From: Photobacterium halotolerans DSM 18316
GTDB lineage: Bacteria; Pseudomonadota; Gammaproteobacteria; Enterobacterales; Vibrionaceae
DNA length: 64,000 nt
NCBI RefSeq assembly: GCF_000425165.1
Contig: NZ_KE384319.1
Location: 186,001 to 250,000, forward strand
Direction: 5' to 3'
Within the stretch, counting starts at the first letter, position 1; the number at the start of each line of letters is the position of its first letter. Below are positions 7,761-16,824 of the stretch, piece after piece. The notes beneath the pieces were generated by a model that made no database searches, was not told the DNA's origin, and worked only from the letters and a program-made list of their open reading frames with translations. The position numbers were made by a program, and so were the translations under genes.

Positions 7761-8112
7761 TTAAAGCTCACATCAACCAAACAGATGTGAATTAAGATAG
7801 GTAAAAACAGGACATCTCTAATGGGCTCAGATATGACATTACTAAAGAGTTCTAACACATTCAGTACGCATTATGTACATTATGTTAAATTGTGTGTATG
7901 GGAGTCTACGTATTGGCTCTCTGCTCTCTTCTATATGACGGCCTCACCAGACAGGTTCATGCTATTTAACCATAACGCTGATTTACCATAAAATAGGTAA
8001 TTCACACTTGTATTTAAGCCCTGCTGCAAATTGTCAGTTTGCCTGGCTCTTCAATGTCAGGTGGAATTACCTAAGATCGACGAGCGCCAATGCGTTCGTC
8101 GCTAAGAGTGAG
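7761..8112. other. non-coding region carrying dif
   Basis: 352 bp between the transposase remnant and the hybrid kinase stop. No protein gene is convincing here. The recognisable element is the dif site at 7863-7890. Confidence 0.8.
7863..7890 (+). other. dif chromosome-dimer resolution site (XerC/XerD)
   Basis: The left arm AGTACGCATTA (7863-7873), 6-base spacer TGTACA (7874-7879) and right arm TTATGTTAAAT (7880-7890) form a 28-bp dif. The right (XerD) arm is identical to that of E. coli dif and Vibrio dif1; the left (XerC) arm differs from the Vibrio form AGTGCGCATTA, as I recall it, at one base. FtsK-activated XerCD recombination here resolves chromosome dimers at septation, and the site also marks where the two replichores meet. 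Dif sites are also used by CTX-type integrative phages; none is present here, but an IS remnant lies 103 bp to the left. Confidence 0.94.
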
Positions 8113-10206
8113 TTATGCCAGCGACACTAACTCGGCGTATTCACTCAATAATTTCTCTAATTCAGTGACACGTATCGGCTTTGCTAAAAATCCGTTCATG
8201 CCCGCTTTTTGATATTCAAGCTGATCAGAGTGCATGGCATTTGCCGTCAGTGCAACTATAGGTAAATCAACATGCTTTTCTCGGATCTTTCTGGTTGCTT
8301 CCATGCCATCCATAATCGGCATAGAGATGTCCATTAATATTAAATCAAACTGTTCGGGTGACGCTTTAATCATATCCAATGCCATTTGCCCATTGTCGGC
8401 GACTTGAACATGATGTCCTCGTTTTTCCAGCATGAGTTTTGCGACCATCTGGTTTGTCTTGCTGTCTTCAGCTAACAAAATTGATAATGCTCGGCGCGGA
8501 ATTTTGCTTTGAGGTTGTGTTTCTTCTTCTATTTCAGCTCCAGCTGCGATGATCGGTAAAAACACAGAAAAACAGCTACCTTGGCCTAACTGGCTGGCCA
8601 GTGCTATGCGACCTTGCATTTTTCCGACAAGATGGCGGCTGATGGCCAGGCCCAAACCGGTACCACCATACTTTCTGGTGATACTACCGTCTGCCTGAAC
8701 AAATGGATTAAAGAGGTTTTTCTGTGCTTCATCAGAGATACCGATTCCGGTATCAATTACCTTAATCACAATCTCATTATCAGCTGTTGTGACAACAACA
8801 TTGACAGAGCCACTGTTTGTAAATTTGATAGCATTGCCAATCAGGTTAAACATGACCTGAGTAACGCGGTTCTTGTCACCCTGCGTTTTTGCGGGCACCT
8901 TTTCATCAACCCGAATATTTAAATCGATGTTTTTCTTCTGCGCCTGATCCCGTAGTTGCTCAACGACCAGCGTGGCACAATCAGCAACGGACATGGGCTC
9001 CATGTATAAATCAAACTTACCTGATTCTATACGGGAGAGATCCAAAATATCGTTAATGATCGTCAGAAGCAGTTGAGCAGACTGCTCCATTTGGTTGACC
9101 CATTTAAGCTGTTCAGTGTTCAGTCCTGAATCCGCTAAAGTATCCATCAAACCAAGAACAGCATTCAATGGCGTGCGAATCTCATGGCTCATCATTGCCA
9201 GAAACTGAGATTTAGCAGCATTTGCAGATTCCGCTTGTTGTCGCGCCTGCTGTAATTCAACTAAACGCTGTTTCTTGCTGGTAATATCTTTCGCGGTGCC
9301 CCGGTATCCCCGGAGTTCTCCGTGCTTGCTAAAGTACGGACTACCGCTGAAGCTAATCCATGCCCCACCCTCATTACCGGGCAACTGCCACTCCAGGTCT
9401 TCAAAATCTTCATTACTGAGCAGTTTATTACGCAGCTTGGTTTGGAAATCGTTATCATCATCAAAGAGATCTAACAAACTTTTCTTATCAATTACGTGAT
9501 TAGATAAGTCTGGCGCAGAAATATAGGTAAACCTGTATTCGGTATCTATCTCCCAAAACCAGTCACCAACAGTATTTGCAAAGTCTTTAAATCGTTGCTG
9601 GTTGTGTAATAACTCTTGAGTCCGCACAGTCACCAGAATTTGCAATCTTTCCCGGTAATCAATATCGATAATTGCGCGCTCAAGCAACGGGCGAAATCGA
9701 GCCAGCACTCTTTTACATGAAGCGCCAAACTGACCATGTTGAGAATGCAAAAAGAGCAATAGCGCGTCGCCGGAGCTCACTTTCACTCCCGTCATCAGCA
9801 CTGAGCGACAAAGTCCGAGCTGGTCCTTTGGTAAATAACGAAACTCGGCAACTTGCAGCGGGTCGAAAAGTGCAATGCTTTCACCATTGATAGCACGTAT
9901 AAAGGTTTGATTGACTTCCCAGGAGCAAGATTCAAAATTTGTGCAGGTGGTGACAAGTTCTTCCAGGTGTGATGTTTCATCTTCACGAGTCAGCACCAGA
10001 GCGTGTTCGAAACCAATATATTTGCGCAGTACAGCGAGCAGGCTATTGAATACTTGCCGTTTGCTGTTGGCGCCAGCCATCGCTGACATGCCCGCTAAAA
10101 TAGCAGAGTACTCATCTCTGAGCTGTTTTTCCCTTTCCTGGCTTCTGAGTAACGCAAGCAAGGTTTCCTGTAGAGTTTCTGTTTCTCTGCCTGGCATGCT
10201 CATCAT
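8113..10206 (-). CDS. GAF/PAS hybrid histidine kinase (NahK/VpsV-like)
   Basis: Cytoplasmic hybrid sensor kinase of 697 residues with no membrane helix. Order: N-terminal coiled coil (1-45), GAF-like region (about 46-190), a second helix, PAS-like domain (about 206-320, DWFWEIDTEYRFTYISA), HisKA with the phospho-His at 341 (MMSHEIRTPLNAVLG), HATPase_c with N, G1 and G2 boxes (NLIGNAIKF, DTGIGI, GGTGLGLAI), and a C-terminal receiver with Asp626 (LILMDISMP). Its start overlaps the stop of the FIST gene upstream (ATGA-type overlap), so the two are coupled. FIST/NosP plus a hybrid kinase of this build is the NosP-NahK (Pseudomonas) and NosP-VpsV (V. cholerae) nitric-oxide/biofilm arrangement; assignment to that system is inferred from context. 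Confidence 0.88.
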   Translation of the reverse strand: MMSMPGRETETLQETLLALLRSQEREKQLRDEYSAILAGMSAMAGANSKRQVFNSLLAVLRKYIGFEHALVLTREDETSHLEELVTTCTNFESCSWEVNQTFIRAINGESIALFDPLQVAEFRYLPKDQLGLCRSVLMTGVKVSSGDALLLFLHSQHGQFGASCKRVLARFRPLLERAIIDIDYRERLQILVTVRTQELLHNQQRFKDFANTVGDWFWEIDTEYRFTYISAPDLSNHVIDKKSLLDLFDDDNDFQTKLRNKLLSNEDFEDLEWQLPGNEGGAWISFSGSPYFSKHGELRGYRGTAKDITSKKQRLVELQQARQQAESANAAKSQFLAMMSHEIRTPLNAVLGLMDTLADSGLNTEQLKWVNQMEQSAQLLLTIINDILDLSRIESGKFDLYMEPMSVADCATLVVEQLRDQAQKKNIDLNIRVDEKVPAKTQGDKNRVTQVMFNLIGNAIKFTNSGSVNVVVTTADNEIVIKVIDTGIGISDEAQKNLFNPFVQADGSITRKYGGTGLGLAISRHLVGKMQGRIALASQLGQGSCFSVFLPIIAAGAEIEEETQPQSKIPRRALSILLAEDSKTNQMVAKLMLEKRGHHVQVADNGQMALDMIKASPEQFDLILMDISMPIMDGMEATRKIREKHVDLPIVALTANAMHSDQLEYQKAGMNGFLAKPIRVTELEKLLSEYAELVSLA

Positions 10207-11373
10207 TCCCGGTAAAACAAAACGTTAGAAATCATTAAATTGCCATGCTCATTTTCACCACCAAGAAACTGACCCTGTTCTCCAAATGTGAACGGACAAA
10301 TAAACGGTGCGTTGAGCATAGATTGCTGCATTTTCTCTGCAACCCTGTCCATCCTTGATTTCACCTGGAGCATACAGCCGGCACAATAAATACTGATTCC
10401 GCCTATAGCCTCGATCTGCTGATGGCTGTCATGAAGCAATCCATCCACTGTGCGAGCGGTCCGGTTGACCAGGTTATCTTCCGTTCCCGTCATCAGGTAG
10501 AGTTTCTCTCCTTCTTTTACAGATGCAAACAGTGTGATTCCACCACGGGCAGTAACAGAGTTGGGATGAGCGAGCTTAAAATAGGGTAAATCATGTAAGG
10601 TGCCTGCAATACGGCCAATAGGATGTAAAGCAGAGAGACATTATGCTTTGACCATGCTCTAAAGGTTGTTTAATCCATTCTTCATAAACTTCTTTTGCCG
10701 GCCGGTGATCGAGTTCTATGAGCTCCCTTCCCTCTACCCTGGTCGCCACAGCGTATTGATCCGTTTTTGCGTAACCTGAGTGAAAAGAGAAACTTAAGTC
10801 ACATGAAGGATAAAAGACACTCACTGCAACGCCTTCAGAAGCAGAATGATCTTGAGTGAAAAGCTGCCATTCCCCCAAAACCCCTGCATCCGCGGCGCTC
10901 CCACCAATAATCGGCACTGGTGTGCCAAACTCTTGAGATATCGCCTGTATCACCTCTTCTTCAGCACCAGGACTTGCGTGCAGCAAAACAAGAGAAGGTA
11001 ACTCCCCCGAGCGGCCGGTATTTTGAATAGCCTTCAGTAATGCCTGTTTCGCCATTTGGTGAGGACGCTGATGGGTAGACACTAAAGCAGAGCCATAAGC
11101 GCCATTGAAGTCAAATACAGCCCATAGTCCGATCACCCGATCAGGGAAATAACCGTCTTCTGTCAGGATACCCTGACATGATGAACAGCCTAAAACTTGG
11201 GTATCGGGAAATTCAGCAACAAGTTGCTCTCGGATAACTTGCGCATTGTCATGCCCTGAAAAGTACACCAACAGCAGGCTGGGACGTACTAATCTGGCTT
11301 TGAGTTGACTGACAGCTTCATCTACTGCTGCTGCAGTCGTTTCTATCGTTGAGTAACTGGTAACAATTTCCAT
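10203..11373 (-). pseudogene. FIST-domain (NosP-like) sensor gene with a frameshift
   Basis: The first frame (11373 to 10591) encodes the FIST N-domain and part of FIST_C: LLVYFSGHDN, VLGCSSCQG, LVLLHASPG, GGSAAD. It then runs out of frame after SIMS. The correct frame resumes at once (SALHPIGRIAGTLHDLPYF...) and continues through TGTEDNLVNRTARTV and CAGCML to the stop at 10203, overlapping the kinase start. The break lies in TCTCTC at about 10637-10643; adding one CT would restore a single protein of about 390 residues. NosP-type FIST proteins bind haem, sense NO and control their partner kinase. The gene may be dead, recently mutated, or an assembly error. Confidence 0.85.
10735..10742 (-). 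other. KOPS-like octamer
   Basis: CCCTTCCC, i.e. GGGAAGGG on the minus strand, matches GGGNAGGG and points towards dif. Confidence 0.4.
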
Positions 11374-11525
11374 GCAGTGTTCACGGCTGAGTGTGTATCT
11401 TCCCCATAATAGACAGTTTCAATTTGAGGATCAGCAGAGTATTGAATTTTTATAAAAAAAACTCTTAAGTCTGTGTGCGATTTACCGTTATTAGTATTTA
11501 ACTATTCGACAAAGCAGATTTGGGT

Positions 11526-12215
11526 ATGACAAAGCAACCAGTAATCATTGTCACAGAAGGAACAACAGAGTTAGGCAAACGTATCTGTAAAGAGCTTGCT
11601 GCTACTCAGTCTATTGTCATGTCACTGAGCAATGATGAAAATGCAGGTTATGACTTGGTAGCAGAGGATCCACGTGTCAGGTTTCGCAATACAGATTGCA
11701 GTAAAGAATCAGACATTGCCACTGCCGCCCGGGAAATTGAATCTCAATTTGGTCGGCTTGACGCACTTGTCATTAACCCATCGGTATCACTTCCCGATGT
11801 GGGCATCCCCTTTACTGAAATGGATTTATTTGATTGGAACCAGACACTTCATCACCAGCTAACAGCAACCTTGTTCACCGCCAGGCAATGTCTTCCTCTT
11901 CTGAAAGCAACGAAAGGGACCATTGTTCATGTTGTCCCTACCCCTCATGAATCTGCCATTAACAGTGAATTACTCGCCGTATGCAGCCAAGGCCTGGTTG
12001 GGCTGACTGAAGCTTTGGCCAATAGCTTATCACCTGATGTTACTGTCCACGCTGCCCGCTACATTTTTAACCGGACAGATGCAATAAAAAATGATGTAAA
12101 TCAATTCAAAGACGTGGCAGCTATGGTACGTTTTTTAGTAAGCAACGAGGGTTCGCACATCAACGGGCAGGTTTTCAATGTTTCTAACCGAGTTTTGGAT
12201 AAAAAATCGTCATAA
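11526..12215 (+). CDS. SDR-fold protein lacking the catalytic residues
   Basis: About 229 residues with overall short-chain dehydrogenase/reductase layout: N-terminal beta-alpha unit, a FGRLDALVIN segment, and a C-terminal HINGQVFNVSNR that matches the SDR end motif (I-T-G-x-x-x-x-V-x-G). The key motifs are degraded: the glycine-rich TGxxxGIG reads TEGTTELG, NNAG reads INPS, and the YxxxK active site is replaced around VCSQGLVGL. So it probably does not act as a normal NAD(P)H oxidoreductase and may have a binding or regulatory role. I prefer ATG 11526 over the TTG two codons earlier. It is divergent from the FIST gene. Confidence 0.72.
   Translation: MTKQPVIIVTEGTTELGKRICKELAATQSIVMSLSNDENAGYDLVAEDPRVRFRNTDCSKESDIATAAREIESQFGRLDALVINPSVSLPDVGIPFTEMDLFDWNQTLHHQLTATLFTARQCLPLLKATKGTIVHVVPTPHESAINSELLAVCSQGLVGLTEALANSLSPDVTVHAARYIFNRTDAIKNDVNQFKDVAAMVRFLVSNEGSHINGQVFNVSNRVLDKKSS
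11936..11943 (-). other. KOPS-like octamer
   Basis: CCCTACCC, i.e. GGGTAGGG on the minus strand, pointing towards dif. Confidence 0.4.
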
Positions 12216-12546
12216 CGGCACAGGAAAAGTTCCAACAGAGTGAATGGGTGAAAATTTATTTTTATATGCTTGTTTTTAATAAACTTTAATTAATTTTAAA
12301 TGAAAAATAATGTTCTGTTTTCTAATCTGGTACATGTTTGTTTGTCTTATCAGATCAATATTACGTTGCTTGATAAAAACACCCTATATTTCAATAGCTT
12401 GATCAGCAATAGATACTTCTTGATACCGAATAAATAAATAGTCCCCTTGTCCTGCTTCGCCTGGCGCCTTTAAATACAAAGGGAACTACTGCTGGTACCC
12501 GTTTATTACCTTTCACCTTGCTGACAAATCGCAGTGCTTTCAGCTT
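12216..12546. other. AT-rich non-coding stretch
   Basis: 331 bp, very AT-rich in its first half. I see no gene, no clear terminator, and no complete FNR box (TTGAT-N4-ATCAA), although single half-sites (TTGAT, ATCAA) occur. Confidence 0.5.
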
Positions 12547-12723
12547 CTATTTCACATCCTTCGCAGTACATTTCTCTACCGAGTTCGCACAAGGCCTTGG
12601 TGCTTCTTCTGCCTTATTGTCAGATGTGTATGTAATTGTTCTCCATACGAATGCCGCAATCAGAACAGCAAGTAGGAGCAGAATTTGGATCAACCGAGCT
12701 TTAGTTAGTTTCTGTGCGGCCAT
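12547..12723 (-). CDS. small single-pass membrane protein
   Basis: Predicted 58-residue protein starting MAAQKLTKARLIQ, followed by a membrane helix (ILLLLAVLIAAFVW) and a short periplasmic tail with two Cys (PCANSVEKC). I do not recognise a family. It may be a shortened form: the same frame stays open beyond the TAG for about 50 codons, but that extension does not look like a domain. It is divergent from ccoN. A longer start at 12756 is possible. Confidence 0.5.
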   Translation of the reverse strand: MAAQKLTKARLIQILLLLAVLIAAFVWRTITYTSDNKAEEAPRPCANSVEKCTAKDVK

Positions 12724-12997
12724 GATTGTATACATTTCCCATGTTACATAGTTCAAACTTTTTGCATAAAAATAGTGAGCCGCGGCATGAGCCCACCCTT
12801 CACACTGTCAATCATTTCTTATCTCAAGTATCATGCGTGCTGAAAATGCCACTTTTACAACAAAATAGCAATTTCCGTGTCGAATTGTTTATAAAAACAA
12901 CACAGGATTTGTCTAAGCTTTGGGTGGCATTGCGAAATGAAGTTGTTCGCAAAGAAAACAAGAGTGTAGTTGAAATTTTTTAGTGGAAGCATGCAAC

Positions 12998-14425
12998 ATG
13001 AGCCAAGAAAAGCAGCTTGATCAAAACTACAACTATACGGTCGTTCGGCAATTCACCCTAGCTACCATACTGTGGGGTATTGTTGGAATGAGCGTTGGTG
13101 TATTTATTGCCGCTCAGTTGGTTTGGCCGGCGCTTAACTTTGACACCCCTTGGTTGACATACAGCCGTCTGCGTCCGCTGCATACTAATGCAGTTATCTT
13201 CGCCTTCGGTACCAGTGCACTGTTCGCGACATCTTATTATGTCGTTCAGCGTACCTGTCAAACCACGTTGTTTGGTGGCAAATTAGCGTCGTTCACCTTC
13301 TGGGGCTGGCAAGCCGTGATTCTATCAGCAGTTATTACGCTGCCGATGGGGTATACATCCAGCAAAGAATACGCTGAACTGGAATGGCCAATCGATATAC
13401 TGATTGCCGTTGTCTGGGTCTCCTATGCTGTCGTGTTCTTCGGAACGATGATTAAACGAAAGACCTCCCACATTTATGTGGCAAACTGGTTCTTCGGTGC
13501 ATTCATTTTGACGATAGCCGTTCTTCACATTGTGAACAGCATGGCGATTCCGGTCTCAATGACCAAGTCGTATTCTGTTTACTCTGGTGCAGTCGATGCC
13601 ATGGTTCAGTGGTGGTATGGACACAACGCCGTAGGTTTCCTTCTTACTGCTGGCTTCCTGGGTATGATGTACTACTTTGTCCCGAAACAAGCCGGTCGTC
13701 CTGTTTATTCCTATCGTTTGTCTATCGTGCACTTCTGGGCACTGATTTCTCTGTATATCTGGGCTGGTCCGCACCACCTGCACTACACCGCATTGCCTGA
13801 CTGGACTCAGTCACTGGGTATGGTGATGTCTCTGGTACTGTTTGCGCCATCCTGGGGTGGCATGATCAACGGTATCATGACGCTGTCCGGTGCCTGGCAT
13901 AAACTGCGTTATGACCCGATTCTGCGCTTCCTGGTAGTGTCACTGTCGTTCTACGGCATGTCTACTTTCGAAGGTCCGATGATGGCGATTAAGACAGTCA
14001 ATGCCCTGTCCCACTATACCGATTGGACAATCGGCCACGTTCACTCAGGTGCGTTAGGCTGGGTTGCCATGGTTACTATCGGTTCCGTATATCACCTGAT
14101 TCCAAAACTGTTCGGCCAAGAGCGTATGTACTCCATCAAACTGGTAAACGTGCATTTCTGGCTGGCTACTATTGGTACGGTTCTGTACATCGTAGCTATG
14201 TGGATTTCTGGTGTGATGCAAGGTCTGATGTGGCGTGCGGTAAATACCGACGGTACCCTTACTTACAGCTTTGTTGAAGCACTGCAAGCGTCTTATCCGT
14301 TCTACTTCGTGCGTTTCTGTGGCGGCCTGATCTTTTTAACCGGTATGTTCCTGATGGCTTACAACGTTTACAGAACAATTTTCGCACCGAAAGACAGCTT
14401 AAAAGCCATAGAGCAGCCAGCATAA
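12998..14425 (+). CDS. ccoN: cbb3-type cytochrome c oxidase subunit I
   Basis: Catalytic, haem-copper subunit of the high-affinity cbb3 terminal oxidase of the inner membrane, used in microaerobic respiration; about 475 residues with 12 predicted membrane helices. Metal-binding His motifs are visible: [10 protein letters not shown] (low-spin haem), [10 protein letters not shown] (CuB), [13 protein letters not shown] (CuB pair) and HVHSGALGW (haem ligands). I chose ATG 12998 ([19 protein letters not shown]), the usual CcoN N-terminus, over a GTG five codons upstream. First gene of ccoNOQP. No strict FNR box is visible upstream, though fnr lies in the same block. Confidence 0.97.
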   Translation: MSQEKQLDQNYNYTVVRQFTLATILWGIVGMSVGVFIAAQLVWPALNFDTPWLTYSRLRPLHTNAVIFAFGTSALFATSYYVVQRTCQTTLFGGKLASFTFWGWQAVILSAVITLPMGYTSSKEYAELEWPIDILIAVVWVSYAVVFFGTMIKRKTSHIYVANWFFGAFILTIAVLHIVNSMAIPVSMTKSYSVYSGAVDAMVQWWYGHNAVGFLLTAGFLGMMYYFVPKQAGRPVYSYRLSIVHFWALISLYIWAGPHHLHYTALPDWTQSLGMVMSLVLFAPSWGGMINGIMTLSGAWHKLRYDPILRFLVVSLSFYGMSTFEGPMMAIKTVNALSHYTDWTIGHVHSGALGWVAMVTIGSVYHLIPKLFGQERMYSIKLVNVHFWLATIGTVLYIVAMWISGVMQGLMWRAVNTDGTLTYSFVEALQASYPFYFVRFCGGLIFLTGMFLMAYNVYRTIFAPKDSLKAIEQPA

Positions 14426-14437
14426 GGAGTAAAACTG

Positions 14438-15046
14438 ATGAGCTTTCGTCACGAACTTGTTGAAAAAAATGTTGGTTTGCTGGCCATCCTGATTGTGATT
14501 GCAATCAGTTTGGGTGCGCTGGTAGAAATCACGCCCCTGATTTATCAGGAACAAACAACTGAGCCAGTAGAAAATCTGCGACCCTACACCGCGCTGGAAA
14601 TGGAAGGCCGTGACATTTACATCCGTGAAGGTTGTACTGTGTGCCATAGCCAGATGATTCGCCCATTCCGTTCAGAAACTGAACGTTATGGTCATTATTC
14701 TGTTGCTGGTGAAAGTGTTTGGGAGCATCCATTCCTGTGGGGCTCTAAGCGTACAGGTCCGGATCTGGCTCGTGTAGGCGGCCGTTATTCCGATGAATGG
14801 CACCGTGTACACTTGCGTAACCCCCGCGATGTAGTACCAGAATCTAACATGCCCGGTTTCCCTTGGTTGGAAGAAAATGTACTGGATGGCGAAATAACCT
14901 CTAAAAAACTTGCCTTATTCCGCGATAAGTTCGGTGTACCTTACACTGACGAACAAGTTGCGAATGCAGGTGATGATGTGAAAGGCAAGACTGAAATGGA
15001 CGCACTTATTGCTTACCTTCAGTCTCTAGGTCACGCGATGAAATAA
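14438..15046 (+). CDS. ccoO: cbb3-type oxidase subunit II, monohaem cytochrome c
   Basis: 202-residue membrane-anchored monohaem cytochrome c that passes electrons to CcoN. There is one N-terminal membrane helix ([19 protein letters not shown]) and a single haem c motif CTVCHSQM (CxxCH). The [18 protein letters not shown] and [16 protein letters not shown] motifs are typical of CcoO. It starts 12 bp after ccoN with a good ribosome site (AAGGAG). Confidence 0.97.
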   Translation: MSFRHELVEKNVGLLAILIVIAISLGALVEITPLIYQEQTTEPVENLRPYTALEMEGRDIYIREGCTVCHSQMIRPFRSETERYGHYSVAGESVWEHPFLWGSKRTGPDLARVGGRYSDEWHRVHLRNPRDVVPESNMPGFPWLEENVLDGEITSKKLALFRDKFGVPYTDEQVANAGDDVKGKTEMDALIAYLQSLGHAMK

Positions 15047-15055
15047 GGAGGCACC

Positions 15056-15232
15056 ATGGATATCGGAACCATTCATAGTATCTGGACTGTGATTCTGTTC
15101 GGTAGCTTTATTGGTATTGTCCTTTGGGCCTACAGTAAACGCCGTAAATCCCAATTCGACGAAGCTGCTAATTTGATATTTGCAGACGAGGAGAAGGATG
15201 TGGCCACGCGTGAAAAAGACAGGAGCAAATAA
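15056..15232 (+). CDS. ccoQ: cbb3-type oxidase small subunit IV
   Basis: 58-residue protein with one membrane helix (TVILFGSFIGIVLWAY) followed by a charged tail. Size, position between ccoO and ccoP, and the W-A-Y-S-K-R-R-K boundary identify CcoQ, which stabilises the oxidase complex. It has a strong ribosome site (TAAGGAGGCACC) just after the ccoO stop. Confidence 0.93.
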   Translation: MDIGTIHSIWTVILFGSFIGIVLWAYSKRRKSQFDEAANLIFADEEKDVATREKDRSK

Positions 15233-15234
15233 GA

Positions 15235-16212
15235 ATGTCGACGTTTTGGAGTGTATGGATCATCGTCATCACGCTTGGCACCCTGGCTGCAATTGCTGCC
15301 ATTCTTGCTTGGTGTAGCAAGGACAAAATGGGTGTTGAAGAAGGTGAGGACATGGGCCACGAATACGATGGTATTCGCGAGATCAATAACCCACTACCTA
15401 AGTGGTGGTCTTATATGTTCTGGGGAACCATTGTTTTTTCTTTGGTATATCTGGCGCTATATCCTGGCCTGGGCAACTTTAAGGGGCTTTTGGGGTGGCA
15501 GAGTTCAGATCAGACTATTCGCACAGTAGCTGAGTCAAAAGCATCTATTGCTAACTCTCAGCAAGCGCAAGAGCTTGATCAATATGCCAAAGAATTGGGT
15601 GATGCAGAACGAGCTTATGGCGAGCTGTTTAAAACCCTTGCCTATGACGAGTCTGGTAACAACCTTCGTCCAATCGAAGAAATTGCAGCCGATCAAGATG
15701 CTCGCCGTGTAGGTCAGCGCTTGTTCCTGCAGAACTGTGCTCAGTGCCACGGCTCTGATGCGCGTGGTCAGCAGGGTTTCCCTAACCTGACCGATAACGA
15801 TTGGTTGTATGGCGGTGAAGCTGAAACCATCAAAACCACCATCATGCATGGCCGTACAGGCGCTATGCCTGCATGGATTGACACCTTAGGCGAAGACGGT
15901 GTACAAGAAGTAACAAGTTACGCTCTGAGCCTGTCTGGCCGTAAAGTGAATGCCAAAGAAGCCGCGGCGGGTAAACAACGCTTTGTGGTATGTGCGGCTT
16001 GTCACGGTACCGATGGTAAAGGTAACCCTGCATTTGGTGCGCCTGACCTGACAGATAATATCTGGTTATATGGTGGCTCACGTCGTGCGGTCGTTGATAC
16101 TATTACTCACGGTCGTCAGGGCGTCATGCCGGCTTGGGATAACATTCTGGGCGAAGAAAAAGTTCAGCTTATCTCTGCTTATGTATGGGGCCTGAGCAAC
16201 AACGGGCAGTAA
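15235..16212 (+). CDS. ccoP: cbb3-type oxidase subunit III, dihaem cytochrome c
   Basis: 325-residue membrane-anchored dihaem cytochrome c, the entry point for electrons from soluble cytochromes. There are two N-terminal membrane helices (VWIIVITLGTLAAIAAILAW and MFWGTIVFSLVYLALYPG), the N-terminal DGIREINNPLPKWW motif, and two c-type haem sites, CAQCHGSDARG and CAACHGTDGKG, with matching downstream Met loops (GAMPAW, GVMPAW). It starts 2 bp after ccoQ, which completes the ccoNOQP operon. Confidence 0.97.
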   Translation: MSTFWSVWIIVITLGTLAAIAAILAWCSKDKMGVEEGEDMGHEYDGIREINNPLPKWWSYMFWGTIVFSLVYLALYPGLGNFKGLLGWQSSDQTIRTVAESKASIANSQQAQELDQYAKELGDAERAYGELFKTLAYDESGNNLRPIEEIAADQDARRVGQRLFLQNCAQCHGSDARGQQGFPNLTDNDWLYGGEAETIKTTIMHGRTGAMPAWIDTLGEDGVQEVTSYALSLSGRKVNAKEAAAGKQRFVVCAACHGTDGKGNPAFGAPDLTDNIWLYGGSRRAVVDTITHGRQGVMPAWDNILGEEKVQLISAYVWGLSNNGQ

Positions 16213-16279
16213 TCCTGATTTCTGTTACGAATCAGTTAATTGTTGACGTTTGCTGACAATTTCACTGAAGCTAAGTCAT

Positions 16280-16310
16280 AGGGCTCCTGCTAAAATCAGG
16301 GGCTCTTTTT
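16280..16310 (+). terminator. terminator-like hairpin between ccoP and ccoH
   Basis: AGGGCTCCTG pairs with CAGGGGCTCT allowing G-U pairs, followed by TTTTT. It may separate ccoNOQP from ccoHIS or attenuate transcription into it. Confidence 0.65.
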
Positions 16311-16332
16311 ATAGATACTAAAAGGATTCACA

Positions 16333-16824
16333 ATGCAAAAGCCATGGTATAAGCAGTTTTGGCCCTGGTTCATAATTGCGATTCCAGCCTTATCCATTAC
16401 ATACAGCATGACTGCGCTGTATATATTCTCTCAGAACAAAGTGGATCTGGTTGCTGAAGACTATTACAAGAAAGGAAAAGGCATCAATCAGGACTTTTCG
16501 CGGCTGCGTGTCGCCGACGCCCTGAAAATAAAGGCGGATATCAAGGTTACAGAGCAAGATATCATCCTATCTCTCGATAAAGGTGAATTGCCTGATTTTC
16601 CGACCCTGCGAGTGCTTTTTACTCACCGCACCTTAGCGGAAAAAGACTTTACCCAGATGATCAGCCCGGACCAAAAAGGCCGCTACCGATTTACAGCACC
16701 AGAGCCGATTAACGGCCCATGGTTTGTCGAAGTAGAGCCGTTTCAGGGAGAATGGATGCTGAATGGCCGTCTTAACCTGCCCTCATCCGATCCTATTAAG
16801 CTGTATGGACAAAACAAAGGATGA
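16333..16824 (+). CDS. ccoH: cbb3 oxidase assembly protein CcoH/FixH
   Basis: FixH family protein of 163 residues with one N-terminal membrane helix (FWPWFIIAIPALSITYSM) and a periplasmic domain. The DYYKKGKGINQD segment after the helix is a hallmark of the family. It is needed for assembly of the cbb3 oxidase, together with the copper ATPase CcoI encoded next. Its stop overlaps the ccoI start by 4 bp. Confidence 0.92.
   Translation: MQKPWYKQFWPWFIIAIPALSITYSMTALYIFSQNKVDLVAEDYYKKGKGINQDFSRLRVADALKIKADIKVTEQDIILSLDKGELPDFPTLRVLFTHRTLAEKDFTQMISPDQKGRYRFTAPEPINGPWFVEVEPFQGEWMLNGRLNLPSSDPIKLYGQNKG

Noticed and set aside
7761-7890. Integrated CTX-like phage at dif
   Set aside because: Only one dif copy, no phage genes next to it; the neighbouring remnant is an ISNCY-type transposase.
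12885-12900. Inverted repeat TTGTTT-ATAA-AAACAA before ccoN as an FNR box
   Set aside because: It does not match TTGAT-N4-ATCAA. I found no true FNR site upstream of ccoN by eye, although regulation by FNR is expected from other species.
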